A stretch of DNA of 64,000 nucleotides, taken from NCBI GenBank assembly GCA_963576725.1, contig OY755242.1:21263315-21327314 (forward strand), given 5' to 3'. A program made the translations under genes and the position numbers. Shown in pieces: positions 21,645 to 30,616 of the stretch. How positions within the stretch are numbered: position 1 is the stretch's first letter; the number at the start of each line of letters is the position of its first letter. This stretch comes from Azorinus chamasolen. Its lineage: Eukaryota; Mollusca; Bivalvia; Cardiida; Solecurtidae. A model generated the notes under the pieces. It saw only the letters and a program-made list of their open reading frames with translations, was not told the DNA's origin and did no database searches.

Positions 21645-21958
21645 TTGCGAGTTGATCACATGTTCCTAAACGAGCCTTAGAAAATGTCATTAAGCGAGCC
21701 TTGGCGAGCTTAATAACATTTTCTTGGTGAGTTTAGGAACATGTGATCTTAAAAGACAACGAGCATCAGATTCTTTTTCTCACATATCAAAAAAGTGTAT
21801 TTTCGCCGTTTAAATGACATGTAAACACAGGTTTCCATGGCTTGACGTCATATATGACGTCATACGTTCTAAAGTGATCTTACACGTGTTCCAGATAAGA
21901 GAATATTAACCTGTTGTTCTAGCTCGGAGATAAGGGAAGGTATGTGAGAAAAATTCTT
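21645..21958. mobile_element. Fold-back insertion in lectin copy 2
   Basis: It holds two inverted pairs: GATCACATGTTCCTAAAC at 21654-21671 with its complement at 21731-21748, and GATTCTTTTTCTCACATAT at 21769-21787 with a near complement at 21941-21957. A clean target duplication is not seen, and about 13 bp of the gene is missing at the junction. Confidence 0.6.
21843..21862. promoter_or_regulatory. Perfect 20-bp palindrome of two CRE-like sites
   Basis: TGACGTCATATATGACGTCA is a perfect palindrome made of two TGACGTCA motifs, the CREB/ATF consensus. It lies inside the insertion in copy 2. Function is not shown. Confidence 0.4.
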
Positions 21959-22007
21959 TTGTCACGTTGCTTAACTTCTTGTTCCATAAAACGCCCTTTA
22001 ATGTATT

Positions 22008-22078
22008 TGTAAACAGCGTAGACCCAGATCAGATGACTGCTGTAGGAGCCGTCTGATAAGAGTCTGCACCGATTGCTT
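22008..22078 (+). mobile_element. G-type hairpin downstream of lectin copy 2
   Basis: GTAAACAGCGTAGACCCAGA ... GCTGTAGGAGCCGTCTGATA and AGAGTCTGCACCG. The same hairpin lies at 26668-26738 downstream of copy 3, so it predates that duplication. Confidence 0.6.
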
Positions 22079-22079
22079 T

Positions 22080-22690
22080 TTTACAATTTCTGGCATAGCC
22101 GAATATATTCGCGTGTGTTAATATGCCTTTCGAAAAGTTAAGAATCTTCCCACCGAAATAAAAACTTACAGATTGACATTGGTTAGATAACAATACAAAA
22201 CATGAACTATACACTGCCTATATTTATAGTCCCGGGTTATTTTTACAGATATATGTTGTAGCGGTGAATTAGTTTTACATACATGTATCAATCACATGCA
22301 GAAGGAGATATACGGATTTAAATACCATTTACAAGAATTGTGTAGCATTTACCCTGCTATTCGTGACCTGGTATAATGAACAGGGAAATGGTTAAGTCAA
22401 AGTGTTGACATGTTTCTTGTTCCTTAATGTATCATATTTGCTACTTTCTTTTCATCTTTCTGTTATCTTTCATAAAGCTAAATTGTCAATGGAAGATGAT
22501 AGAGGAGGGAAATAAAAATATACAAAAATAACAATATTTATGTTGTCATTGTTGTGACATTTCTCATTCAACCATTCAAGTAGTTGTCTTAAATATATTG
22601 ACACTCATGTTGATACTTTTGAGCTGTGTATTGACAAAACTAGTCTTAGTGGCATTCAAACACTGTAGAGCCAGATCAACTACATTTTTT
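22080..22690. other. Paralogous 3' flank of lectin copy 2
   Basis: About 22080-22380 aligns with 26740-27030 after copy 3 (TTTACAATTTCTGGCATAGC, GTTGTAGCGGTGAATTAG, GCTATTCGTGACCTGG). The rest is unassigned. No coding sequence is seen. Confidence 0.5.
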
Positions 22691-22697
22691 CTGTTTC

Positions 22698-22943
22698 TTA
22701 ACCCTTTCCCTGTTCTATATTTATTCCAATTTTCAATATCTACTGAATATTCATAAACCAAACCGTTAAAATGCAATATGCAAGATATTACATTGTAGCC
22801 ATTTAAGAAAGTAAAGTCACAACTATCAAATATTCTATTACAAAACAGAGCAGACCCTGATCAGACAACTCCTTTCGGAGTCATCTTATCCGGGTCTACT
22901 CTGTTTGCAAATGTGTGAAAAAAGGTAATATGAAGGAAAGGGT
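22698..22943 (+). mobile_element. C-family TTAA-class MITE (C2)
   Basis: It starts TTAACCCTTTCCCTGTTCTA. The hairpin at 22843-22910 has GAGCAGACCCTGATCAGACA and CTCCTTTCGGAGTC. It ends GAAGGAAAGGGTAAAC with a degraded TTAA. Confidence 0.75.
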
Positions 22944-22944
22944 A

Positions 22945-23395
22945 AACACTTAGTATAAATTCTAAAGGAAGGTGATCCCCCAAAGGCTGGTTTTGTCACG
23001 GTGCAGCTGACTTATGAATACTGAATTTGATGAGATGGCATGCAAGTGAATGAAATAAAAAGCATCAATCTATTCCGCCTTTCAAAAACAATTTTCTCCA
23101 AAATCCACATAGTCTGGAATTCTAAAGGAAGTCAATCATGAAGAGTATATGATTTTGCGAAACCATAATGGCATTTAGTATCATCATTTCATATCACAAG
23201 CATTGCCATTTTGTACCATAATGCAGTCTGGCTCACTATATATACCATTTTGCCACACAGTGATTTGTAAAGTTTAATTAAATTTTTAATAATTGAATGT
23301 TGAATTAGGCATATTTTATTATTTACATATACATGTAGTATCATAATTTTAACCTAAATTCACACATATATCATATGATAAGAAATGCTGGTTTT
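22945..23395. other. Unassigned spacer
   Basis: GGTGATCCCCCAAAGG at 22972 resembles the start of the R repeats, but the match does not extend. Nothing else is recognised. Confidence 0.4.
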
Positions 23396-23700
23396 AACCT
23401 TTTACTCCCTGAATATTCATGTAATGACATCATGAATATTAATTAGACGTATTGCTTATTTGCTATGATACCAAATTGACAGGAGTTTGTGCTGTAGAAT
23501 CAGATCTATATTAACCCCCCCCCCCCCCCATGAATATTCATGTAAGAAATAATGACATATAGTGTTGGTTAATTTCTATACATGCACCTGAAAACTGACC
23601 ATGGCAGAAACTTTAAAGAATCGATCTAGATGTAATTGCAAAAGCATACCAAGCAGATCCTGATCTAATGCCTCCTACAGCTGCTCTGACCTGAATAGTC
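23396..23700 (+). mobile_element. Two overlapping degraded G-type MITEs
   Basis: TTAACCTTTTACTCCCTGAA begins the first. A run of 15 C (23515-23529) then leads into a second CATGAATATTCATGTAAGAA start. The distal hairpin (GCAGATCCTGATCTAATGCC) is degraded. Confidence 0.5.
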
Positions 23701-23851
23701 ATCGAGTACATGCCTACGATGTCAAGTTTATTCTTTTTCAAACAAAACAGTTGTGTATGATTAATATCCACTGGTAATTGTATTTTCTTGCGATTGATCT
23801 TTTAAATGTCGCAGTAGAAGTGTTTCAAATAGTTTTCCCGTACTTTTAAAT

Positions 23852-23878
23852 TATGACGTCATTTACATGATGACGTCG
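23852..23878. promoter_or_regulatory. Pair of CRE-like sites
   Basis: TTATGACGTCATTTACATGA then TGACGTCG gives two TGACGTC motifs 17 bp apart. No gene start is identified next to them. Confidence 0.25.
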
Positions 23879-23969
23879 CTTGTTTACTTCTAATAGCGTT
23901 CATTTTCAAATCATTTTCATTTTGGCATACATCGTTACGCATGTTGTGGTGTTGTCTGGAGGGGGAATT

Positions 23970-24260
23970 TTATTTACATTTTGACTTTGGTGAAAGTGGG
24001 ATAAGGACGAGGTTGGGTACCCATAAACCAGGTTCAAGTCCCCCAGTAGCCCTTTTTTACTGCTTTTGGCTGCTGGCCGTTCCAAGGCGGCACTCCTGCT
24101 TTCAACCTACGGTCAATTTTGTTTTTTAATATGCTTAATGTTTAATGTGTTTCGTCTTGATATGCGTCCTGTTATGTTTTGTCTTGTGGCTTTACCGTTT
24201 CTCGTTAGATGGTGTTTGATGCGGTGTCATTCCGTGTGTGGCTCTCCCTGTTTGACTATT
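23970..24260 (+). repeat. SINE-like dispersed repeat
   Basis: CCAGGTTCAAGTCCCCCAGT contains a polymerase III B-box-like GGTTCAAGTCC. Then come GGCTGCTGGCCGTTCCAAGG and TTTCAACCTACGGTCAATTT, sequence of a kind found repeatedly in bivalve genomes. No A box is convincing, so assignment as a tRNA-derived SINE is tentative. Open frames crossing it are not genes. Confidence 0.45.
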
Positions 24261-24315
24261 TTTCCATATCATCTGACCTGGGTCTACTTTGTTTGCAATG
24301 GCATAGAAAGGTGTA

Positions 24316-24523
24316 TTCATGCATTATCTGCAAACAGAGTAGACCGAGATTATGAGCAGTCTGATCAGGGTCTGCTCTATTTGCTTATGACAGAGATATG
24401 ATTCTACACTTTCTGCCATTGCCAAAATTTCCAGTGTCGGTAGTGTTGTTATAACTACATTAATCTCATTAATATTCATGGAATCATTGTTTCTTGCATG
24501 AATATTCATGGACTAAAGTGTTA
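24316..24523 (-). mobile_element. G-family MITE, reverse orientation
   Basis: The hairpin at 24329-24384 (GCAAACAGAGTAGACCGAGA ... GGTCTGCTCTATTTGC) is followed by CTTGCATGAATATTCATGGA and an end reading CTAAAGTGTTAG. Confidence 0.6.
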
Positions 24524-24524
24524 G

Positions 24525-25460
24525 TCGTATCTAATCCAATATGCCACATTGTGCATAGCTATAACATATCTGTGACCTTTGATTTTTGGCAAAAGTGGAT
24601 CAATTGGTCTGCTCAATAGCTATATACTCTCTCATGTATATTTCTGTTTACACTTTACACTATAGGCAGAAACCGGGCCAATAGATCTATATATGGACTT
24701 CTTGTTTAAATATATCAGTTTTGCGTGTGAACTAGATGTACGAAAAGGTAAAGGTACGGTACAAATTTTTTACGAACTAGATTTGTACCGAAATGTGACT
24801 GGCAACAAATGAAAGCTTCAAACATTTTTTTCTCACTGAATGGCGGTATATAGATAAGATTGGTCTCTATTAGTTGTTAGTACATTAACATTTCAGTGAA
24901 TTGAACTAAAATATCCATAAAATAGATCTATAGACGGGTACCGCTATATATAGCCTGCACCGATGTCGAAACCACCGATATCGTTAAGAACTACTAATAC
25001 ATGCTGAATTTACATATTCTGACCTTCGTACGTTCTTTCCTGGCCATTCCTTGAATGAAACTTCAGCTAAAATCTATCAAGCCAGTCGCCTCTCTGTCTT
25101 ACGTCACCTCTAATTTGCCATACTCTTGGTGCTGTAACGTTTCGTCTCAACAAGGGATGTTGAAGGCATTCGGGACCGACATTTTGGTGTATCACGTGAC
25201 ATCTTAATAAGGTACATCCGATTCATTCCGCGAGCAGCCGAGAAAAGTCGGTGTAGTTCGTGAGCGTTCAAAATGTCAACAAACCCGTGTTATCGGTGCT
25301 AATTATTCAATCAATTACTCGCTACATGTTGCAACTTTCGACTTTGTTTCTGCGTGATGAATGATTTAATAGTTTATATTTTGTTATAGACAAATTAGAG
25401 AACTATATGAATTTACGCAAATTATCGCGATTTTGAGCAATATTATGACTTTAATGAATA
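24525..25460. other. Unassigned AT-rich spacer
   Basis: No reading frame, tandem repeat or MITE is recognised, apart from the short inverted pair GGTACAAATTTTTTACGAAC / TAGATTTGTACC near 24760-24790. Confidence 0.5.
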
Positions 25461-25461
25461 A

Positions 25462-25620
25462 TCATGGGTGTCTTTATAAGCAGGTGGTTGCTTATTGCAG
25501 GACAAAAGTAATGCAGAAAGCTCCTGCATTACTTTTGTCCTGCATTAAGCTACCACCTGTATATAGCATCCATAATTATACCTGTGTTAGGTGGTCGCAT
25601 TAGCGGAGTTTTGCCGTATA
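25462..25620. mobile_element. P-family MITE upstream of lectin copy 3
   Basis: The stem runs from GCAGGTGGTTGCTTATTGCA to GCATTAAGCTACCACCTG, with GCAGAAAGCTCCTGCATTAC at the centre. The right arm is GTGGTCGCATTAGCGGAG. It ends about 250 bp before the start codon. Confidence 0.65.
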
Positions 25621-25636
25621 ACGCATTCGCACCAGA

Positions 25637-25652
25637 CGAGCTTCTTGCACAT
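25637..25652 (+). promoter_or_regulatory. Conserved upstream box of the lectin genes (copy 3)
   Basis: CGAGCTTCTTGCACAT matches the boxes at 9406 and 20873. It lies about 235 bp upstream of the ATG. Confidence 0.35.
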
Positions 25653-25806
25653 AAGTCTGTAGAAGTTACAAACATGCCAAGATAACAATTTACAGATCGT
25701 ATAACACATATAGATTTGGCATGGCAAGAAAGGTTTCCTCTCAGAAAAAAATACAATATTTTGAATAGCAGTTTCGAGCGGAAACATCAGTACATTTAAC
25801 GGTTGG

Positions 25807-25815
25807 TACATAAAA
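25807..25815 (+). promoter_or_regulatory. TATA-like element of lectin 3
   Basis: GGTTGGTACATAAAAAC aligns with the copy 1 promoter and sits about 60 bp before the ATG. Confidence 0.3.
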
Positions 25816-25873
25816 ACATCTTCAATTTTAAAAGCTGAAGGACGAAATATAAATTTGATAACCAATTAAAACA

Positions 25874-26629
25874 ATGGATACTTTCAGGCCTTTGGCGATC
25901 TTGCTAATGGTTGTTCTTGTCCAGTTCATGGATACAATAGGTAGTTTGGACTCTGATCTATCTTTGGACACTCGTTTAGACGGAAAGGCTCTGCTCGATA
26001 TGGGAACAGATTATAATAAACCGATACTTAAGCTTTTTGCAAAAGTCGTGCTGAATAGCGAGAAAAACATCAAACGGCTGTGTCGCTTACATCCATGTAC
26101 GGAATGGGGATCGTGGTCAGAATGCCCTGTAGGTCCGGAATTTGGCATAGTGACCAGGTCACGTGTGTGTAATGGAACAACAGACATATGCAAGTTCGAC
26201 AGTCAGACACGTTTTACAACTAATGAATCTAAAGTGTGTGAAGGTAAATGTCCTCCAGGCTACAGCAGGATCAACGGATACTGTCTAAAGTTTTCTCAGG
26301 CGACAATGAAGCAAACAGACGCAGAAGCTGATTGTCAAAAGGAAGGTGGTCACATTGTCAACATCAACACCAAACACATATCTGATAGTGTGCATGCTTT
26401 TCTTAAGAATCAAAGTTATACGGGTACTATCTGGATTAACGGGAAACAGACCCATCTCGGATCACCCTGGACGTTTACCTACGGTTCCGCTCCTAATTTT
26501 GATAATTGGAAACCAGGAGAGCCATCAGACAGGGTGGACGAACTATGCAAGGTAGACGAATCAACGCCTAGAGTGTGGTGCGATAGAGAATGCGCAAAAC
26601 TTAACATGTTCGTGTGTCACGTTGCGTAA
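25874..26629 (+). CDS. Secreted TSR plus C-type lectin domain protein (copy 3)
   Basis: This is a 251-residue single-exon paralogue of the gene at 9648. The signal peptide is about 1-24. The TSR-like module is about 70-126, with WGSWSECP at 78-85 and cysteines at 70, 75, 84, 99, 106, 122 and 126. The C-type lectin domain is 127-251, with IWING at 186-190 and cysteines at 137, 154, 225, 240 and 248. The loop motif is EPS (216-218) where EPN or QPD is usual, and WND is replaced by WCD (235-237). That puts an extra, probably unpaired cysteine at 236, which could allow a disulphide-linked dimer. Copy 2 is more similar to this gene than to copy 1. The expected role is extracellular carbohydrate or pattern recognition; the ligand is unknown. 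The ATG follows ACA and opens the signal peptide. Confidence 0.88.
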   Translation: MDTFRPLAILLMVVLVQFMDTIGSLDSDLSLDTRLDGKALLDMGTDYNKPILKLFAKVVLNSEKNIKRLCRLHPCTEWGSWSECPVGPEFGIVTRSRVCNGTTDICKFDSQTRFTTNESKVCEGKCPPGYSRINGYCLKFSQATMKQTDAEADCQKEGGHIVNINTKHISDSVHAFLKNQSYTGTIWINGKQTHLGSPWTFTYGSAPNFDNWKPGEPSDRVDELCKVDESTPRVWCDRECAKLNMFVCHVA

Positions 26630-26667
26630 CTTCTTGTTCCATAAATACGAATTTTTAACACGTTCGT

Positions 26668-26738
26668 AAACAGTGTAGATCCATATCAGACGACTGCTGT
26701 AGGAGCCCGACGGATTAGAGTCTGCTCTGTTTGCTTGT
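26668..26738 (+). mobile_element. G-type hairpin downstream of lectin copy 3
   Basis: GTAAACAGTGTAGATCCATA ... TGTAGGAGCCCGACGG and GAGTCTGCTCTGTTTGC. It is the counterpart of the hairpin at 22008. Confidence 0.6.
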
Positions 26739-26739
26739 G

Positions 26740-27175
26740 GTTTTACAGTTTCTGACATGACCAAATACTGTCTTGTTCATATGCCATTGTAAAAATTAAG
26801 CTGATTAATCTTCACACGGACATAAATTCATACAGGGAAGAATGAGTTATGTAGCAATACGAAGGATGAATTATACAATAACTGGGTTATGTATATACTA
26901 TCATGTTATTTTAAAAGGTATACATTGTAGCGGGGGATAGAGGTAACGATCGCTTGAAGAAGGAAATATATAGATTTAAAACTGTTTAACAAGAATAGTG
27001 CTGTCTTTATCCCGCTATTCGCGACTTGACTCGCACTTGCCAACTGATTATATCTCACCAGGATCCATTTCTCTTAGATACTCACTCAATAGTTCCTAGT
27101 TGCACCACATGTAAATTTGAGCAGGTATAATTTTGTCACAATAGGGTACATGTATATCATACGGAGTTGCAATTA
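26740..27175. other. Paralogous 3' flank of lectin copy 3
   Basis: It aligns with the flank of copy 2 up to about 27030. No coding sequence is seen. Confidence 0.5.
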
Positions 27176-27176
27176 T

Positions 27177-27285
27177 GTACAGTAAACTCCTTCTAATACG
27201 ACTACAATAAACAGTTCTATAGAATCGTAGAGTCGGGTGATGGCTTAATGCACAACAAAACGTGTGCAGAAAGTTTCTACGTGTA
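27177..27285. repeat. Left half of a P-type MITE
   Basis: GTACAGTAAACTCCTTCTAA, then GGGTGATGGCTTAATGCACA and GTGCAGAAAGTTTCTA. The right half is replaced by a C element. Confidence 0.5.
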
Positions 27286-27502
27286 TTCCAAATTTCAATA
27301 CCTACTGTATATTCATTGAAAACAATAGTTACAACGAAATATGGAAGGTAGAACAGTGTAGCCATTTTAGAAGGTAAAGGAACATCCTTCAAATTCCATT
27401 ACCAAACTGAGCTAACCCTGATCAGACGGCTCCTATAATAGCCGTCTGATATGGATCTACTCAAATGCGTGAAAACATGTTTATATTAAGGAAATGGTTA
27501 AA
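27286..27502 (+). mobile_element. C-family MITE, left-truncated (C4)
   Basis: TTCCAAATTTCAATACCTAC and GAAATATGGAAGGTAGAACA match C6. The hairpin contains CAGACGGCTCCTATAATAGC. It ends TTAAGGAAATGGTTAA. Confidence 0.65.
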
Positions 27503-27511
27503 CATCCACCT

Positions 27512-27780
27512 GCCTCTAACGAAGAATGAATGAATGAATGAATGAATGAATGAAATACTTTATTTAACGAGGGTAGCTCAATTAGTCTAATGACTAATCT
27601 ACCTTGAGGCCCTCAAACAAAAGCAGTTCATACAAAATACAAAACAGTAAAACACAGATATATATACATATACGCACAAGAAATCAATGTTCAGAAATGA
27701 ACTCATTGCTCGCTAAGTAATGTTGCGTCTGTATAATTAAAAATTGCTGTCTGCTTCAAATTGTAGATATATTGTTCAAG
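27512..27780 (-). mobile_element. LINE 3' end with ATTC tail
   Basis: Read on the minus strand, a 3'-UTR-like stretch with GGGCCTCAAGGTAGATTAGT and CCCTCGTTAAATAAAGTATT ends in a run of about eight ATTC units (27520-27554 on the plus strand as GAAT). Short microsatellite tails of this kind are typical of CR1/L2 LINEs. Confidence 0.6.
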
Positions 27781-27850
27781 GACAAGCATTTGGATCCTTA
27801 TCAAACGTCGAGTAACTTGGCGTCTAATCTGGATCCAATATGTTATCATA
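27780..27850 (+). mobile_element. D-type hairpin
   Basis: AAGCATTTGGATCCTTATCA, GTCGAGTAACTTGGCGTC and TAATCTGGATCCAATATG form a stem of about 25 bp. Confidence 0.45.
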
Positions 27851-28059
27851 GTTTTGATTTGCCACTAGCATCCAAATAGATCTAGTTAATATAACGTTGG
27901 ATCTAACTTAACTGTTGCTCAAATGAAATACATAAATGCAAGTTGACCCCGATTCAGATGGATGAATGCACGCGCTATTTGACAATGTATATTCATTAAG
28001 GGGTCGCTTTAGAGGGGTTCTGCTGTATTATTGTTTTAGAATATTTGAGGATACAGTAG

Positions 28060-29365
28060 TGTCTCTGTAAAGCAACCAAAACATTGAAATACATAGATAC
28101 ATGTACCTTTAGCAACAAGTTGTTAGTAACAAAAGTAATGCAAACACGGAACCTTCTGCTTAACCTTTAACCTTTATCGTGCTCTTAACTACCTGATGCT
28201 TCTTTGATCTAAACTTAAACCTCTTTATGGGGGTCGCATTAGGGGGAGTTTACTTTATATGCAGATTAACAAACATCTGAAACTTTGGAAATATATTTCC
28301 TGTACAATGTTAGTAAACTTTCTTACCTATTGCTATATATAGTGTACAATTCAAAGTTAAATGTTCTGTTGTTGTTGTGGGTTGTTTTGTTGTTGGTTTT
28401 TTTTTTTGGGGGGGGGGTTGTTTTATTATTATTATTTCATTGTTTGTTATGTCTGGACATCAGATTTTGTGACTTTTTCTCTTGATGCTATTTTACGAAA
28501 TATTCCGCAGATCACATTTAAACATTTTCCACAGTGTTTACAATATGCTCAGCTCGGTATGTAGCATTAGACAAAAAACTTTAACTTAAACTGTTATATG
28601 AAAAAAGGTTTACACATTATAGTTCAGGTTCGTTGAAAAACACTGATGCCTAGTGCCAAACAACTTAGATCCACATTAGAAGCCGAGTTATACGACGAGC
28701 TCATCTAGAACCAAGCTGTTTGCAAATATCATTGAGGCCACGCTTAGCATGATAAAGGCGTAATTTGGTTCGTGCGATGCACAAAAAATATCAGTGAGTC
28801 CGCGTTTAGCATGATAAGCGATGATGTGGTTTGTGCAATGAGTATTGTCCTGTTTTATTAACCTGTCAAATTTGAATATTCCTACGTCACTGAAAGGATA
28901 TATTTAGTTTGGGTAAACCTGTGTTTCAAACGCTTTTCACGAGATTCACAATAAATATACAGGTACTTGAATAAGCCAAGTAGGAAAGCTTTTATTAGCG
29001 GAAACAGTCGATATCAACCGAAGCTATATATGGCGTGTTCAGCAAGCGTATAATTTGACAGGTTAATAAAACAGGACAATAACTGGCTATTCGACTAGCT
29101 AATCTAGAACCAAGCTGTTTGCAAACAAAAACAGCCAGACCGTGTTTAGCATGATAAGGGGTTCATAATATGGGTTGTAAAATTATAACAAACAGCTTAT
29201 TTCAAACATGTTTAATGCAGTATGTCATGTACGAACTAATTGATTTGTAAATAAATGTATATAGACGAAGAACAATTATGTTACTGGACTATTTCTTCAC
29301 ATGTGTTATAATAAAAACACCATTGTATAACATATTGTATTTGTTCAAATTCGAGGCACTAAATT
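28060..29365. other. Paralogous downstream flank of lectin copy 3
   Basis: It aligns in order with 12333-13285. It contains poly-T/poly-G at about 28399-28418, a D-type hairpin at 28660-28725 and an extra insertion at 28843-29081. No coding sequence is supported. Confidence 0.65.
28843..29081. mobile_element. TIR element present only in copy 3 flank
   Basis: Perfect 29-bp terminal inverted repeats begin ATTGTCCTGTTTTATTAACC and are mirrored at the right end. A TA can be read at each edge. The interior of about 180 bp has no coding potential. The matching site in the copy 1 flank (GTGCAATGAGTAAGAAAC near 12905) is empty. Confidence 0.75.
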
Positions 29366-29527
29366 GTGTTAATTAGTTGGTATTTATGGCAGGTGGCTGC
29401 TTAAAGCAAGGTGAAAGTAAAACAGAACGCTCCTGTTTTACTTTCACCTTGCTTTAAGTAACCACCTGCCTTTAACACAAATTAGTTGATGTAATTAAGT
29501 GGCCATTATAGAGAGGTTTTATTGTAT
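29364..29527. mobile_element. P-family MITE, left end missing
   Basis: GGCAGGTGGCTGCTTAAAGC is paired with GCTTTAAGTAACCACCTGCC. The core is GAACGCTCCTG. The right end, TTATAGAGAGGTTTTATTGT, is intact. Confidence 0.7.
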
Positions 29528-29532
29528 GTATC

Positions 29533-29677
29533 ATGCTTAAAGCAAGGTGAAAGTAATACAGAACGCTCCTATAGGAGCGTTCTGTATTACTTTCACCTTG
29601 CTTTAAGCAGCCACCTGTCTTAAGCAAAAAATACTTGATGTAATTTAGTGGCCGTTATAGAGAGGTTTTACTGTATA
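29533..29677. mobile_element. P-family MITE, left end missing, perfect core
   Basis: TGCTTAAAGCAAGGTGAAAG and its exact mirror surround GAACGCTCCTATAGGAGCGT. The right terminus is GGTTTTACTGTA. It lies directly beside the previous copy. Confidence 0.75.
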
Positions 29678-29924
29678 GGTCTAAACTGTTACATTTAGAA
29701 CATATCCATTTCTCTCGAAGTAGCTTAAATTGAAGACTTTTGAGAAGGATTTGTTTTATTTACTTGTGAACTTGTATCAATTTGAGTCTACAGGTTTTGT
29801 CTAAACCACAAACTTCCTTGCAAATATCACCATATGAAAACTCACGGTCTATTTATGAAGTCATCAATTCATGTCATAACCTGTCATTAGTGCAAAAGGT
29901 TAAGACTGATACTCGTAGCTTATT

Positions 29925-30220
<296 letters not shown>

Positions 30221-30616
30221 CATTATATAAAGAGGTTATATGTGTGATAGGTAAAGGGAATCAACCACAAAGTTTGTCAATAACGTTATACACAATAATA
30301 CATTCCCTTGTTTTAAATAGTTCATTAAACAAATGTATACTACAGAGTCATTAAGTGGTCGTTTTAGATTGGATGTACATTTTATATGAAGAATACAGCC
30401 AAATCTGATTAAATTCCTTTGACAAATCTAACATTCGTCTCTCCAACACATGAGCACATATTGCTCTCCCAAGCTGACTTGAGACTCGATTAATCTTCGT
30501 CGGTGTGTTTATCGTGATTGTTCGTAATGTTCTGTGACAAAAACAGCAAAACAATATTATAATAATATATTCATGATCCACGAGAATTGTATTCTTATAG
30601 CGTATGCTCATACCTT

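Larger units (their letters stand above)
21000..21973 (+). pseudogene. TSR plus C-type lectin pseudogene (copy 2)
   Basis: Aligned with copy 3, this copy has lost the 5' leader, start codon, signal peptide and following linker. The upstream flank runs to TCTCAGAAAA and joins directly to GACGGAAAGGCTCTGCTC at about 21002. One extra base near 21055 shifts the frame before VVLNSEKN, and the long frame (to 21680) has no ATG at its start. It keeps the TSR-like module (WGSWSKCP) and most of the lectin domain (IWING, EPSN, KWYDRAC). After TNQY the last exon residues are replaced by about 315 bp of unrelated sequence (21645-21958). The original GTCACGTTGC...AACTTCTTGTTCC tail resumes at 21961. A secreted product is not expected. 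Confidence 0.88.

Noticed and set aside
23941..24401. Frames of 62 and 111 codons
   Set aside because: They lie on the SINE-like repeat and a G-type hairpin.
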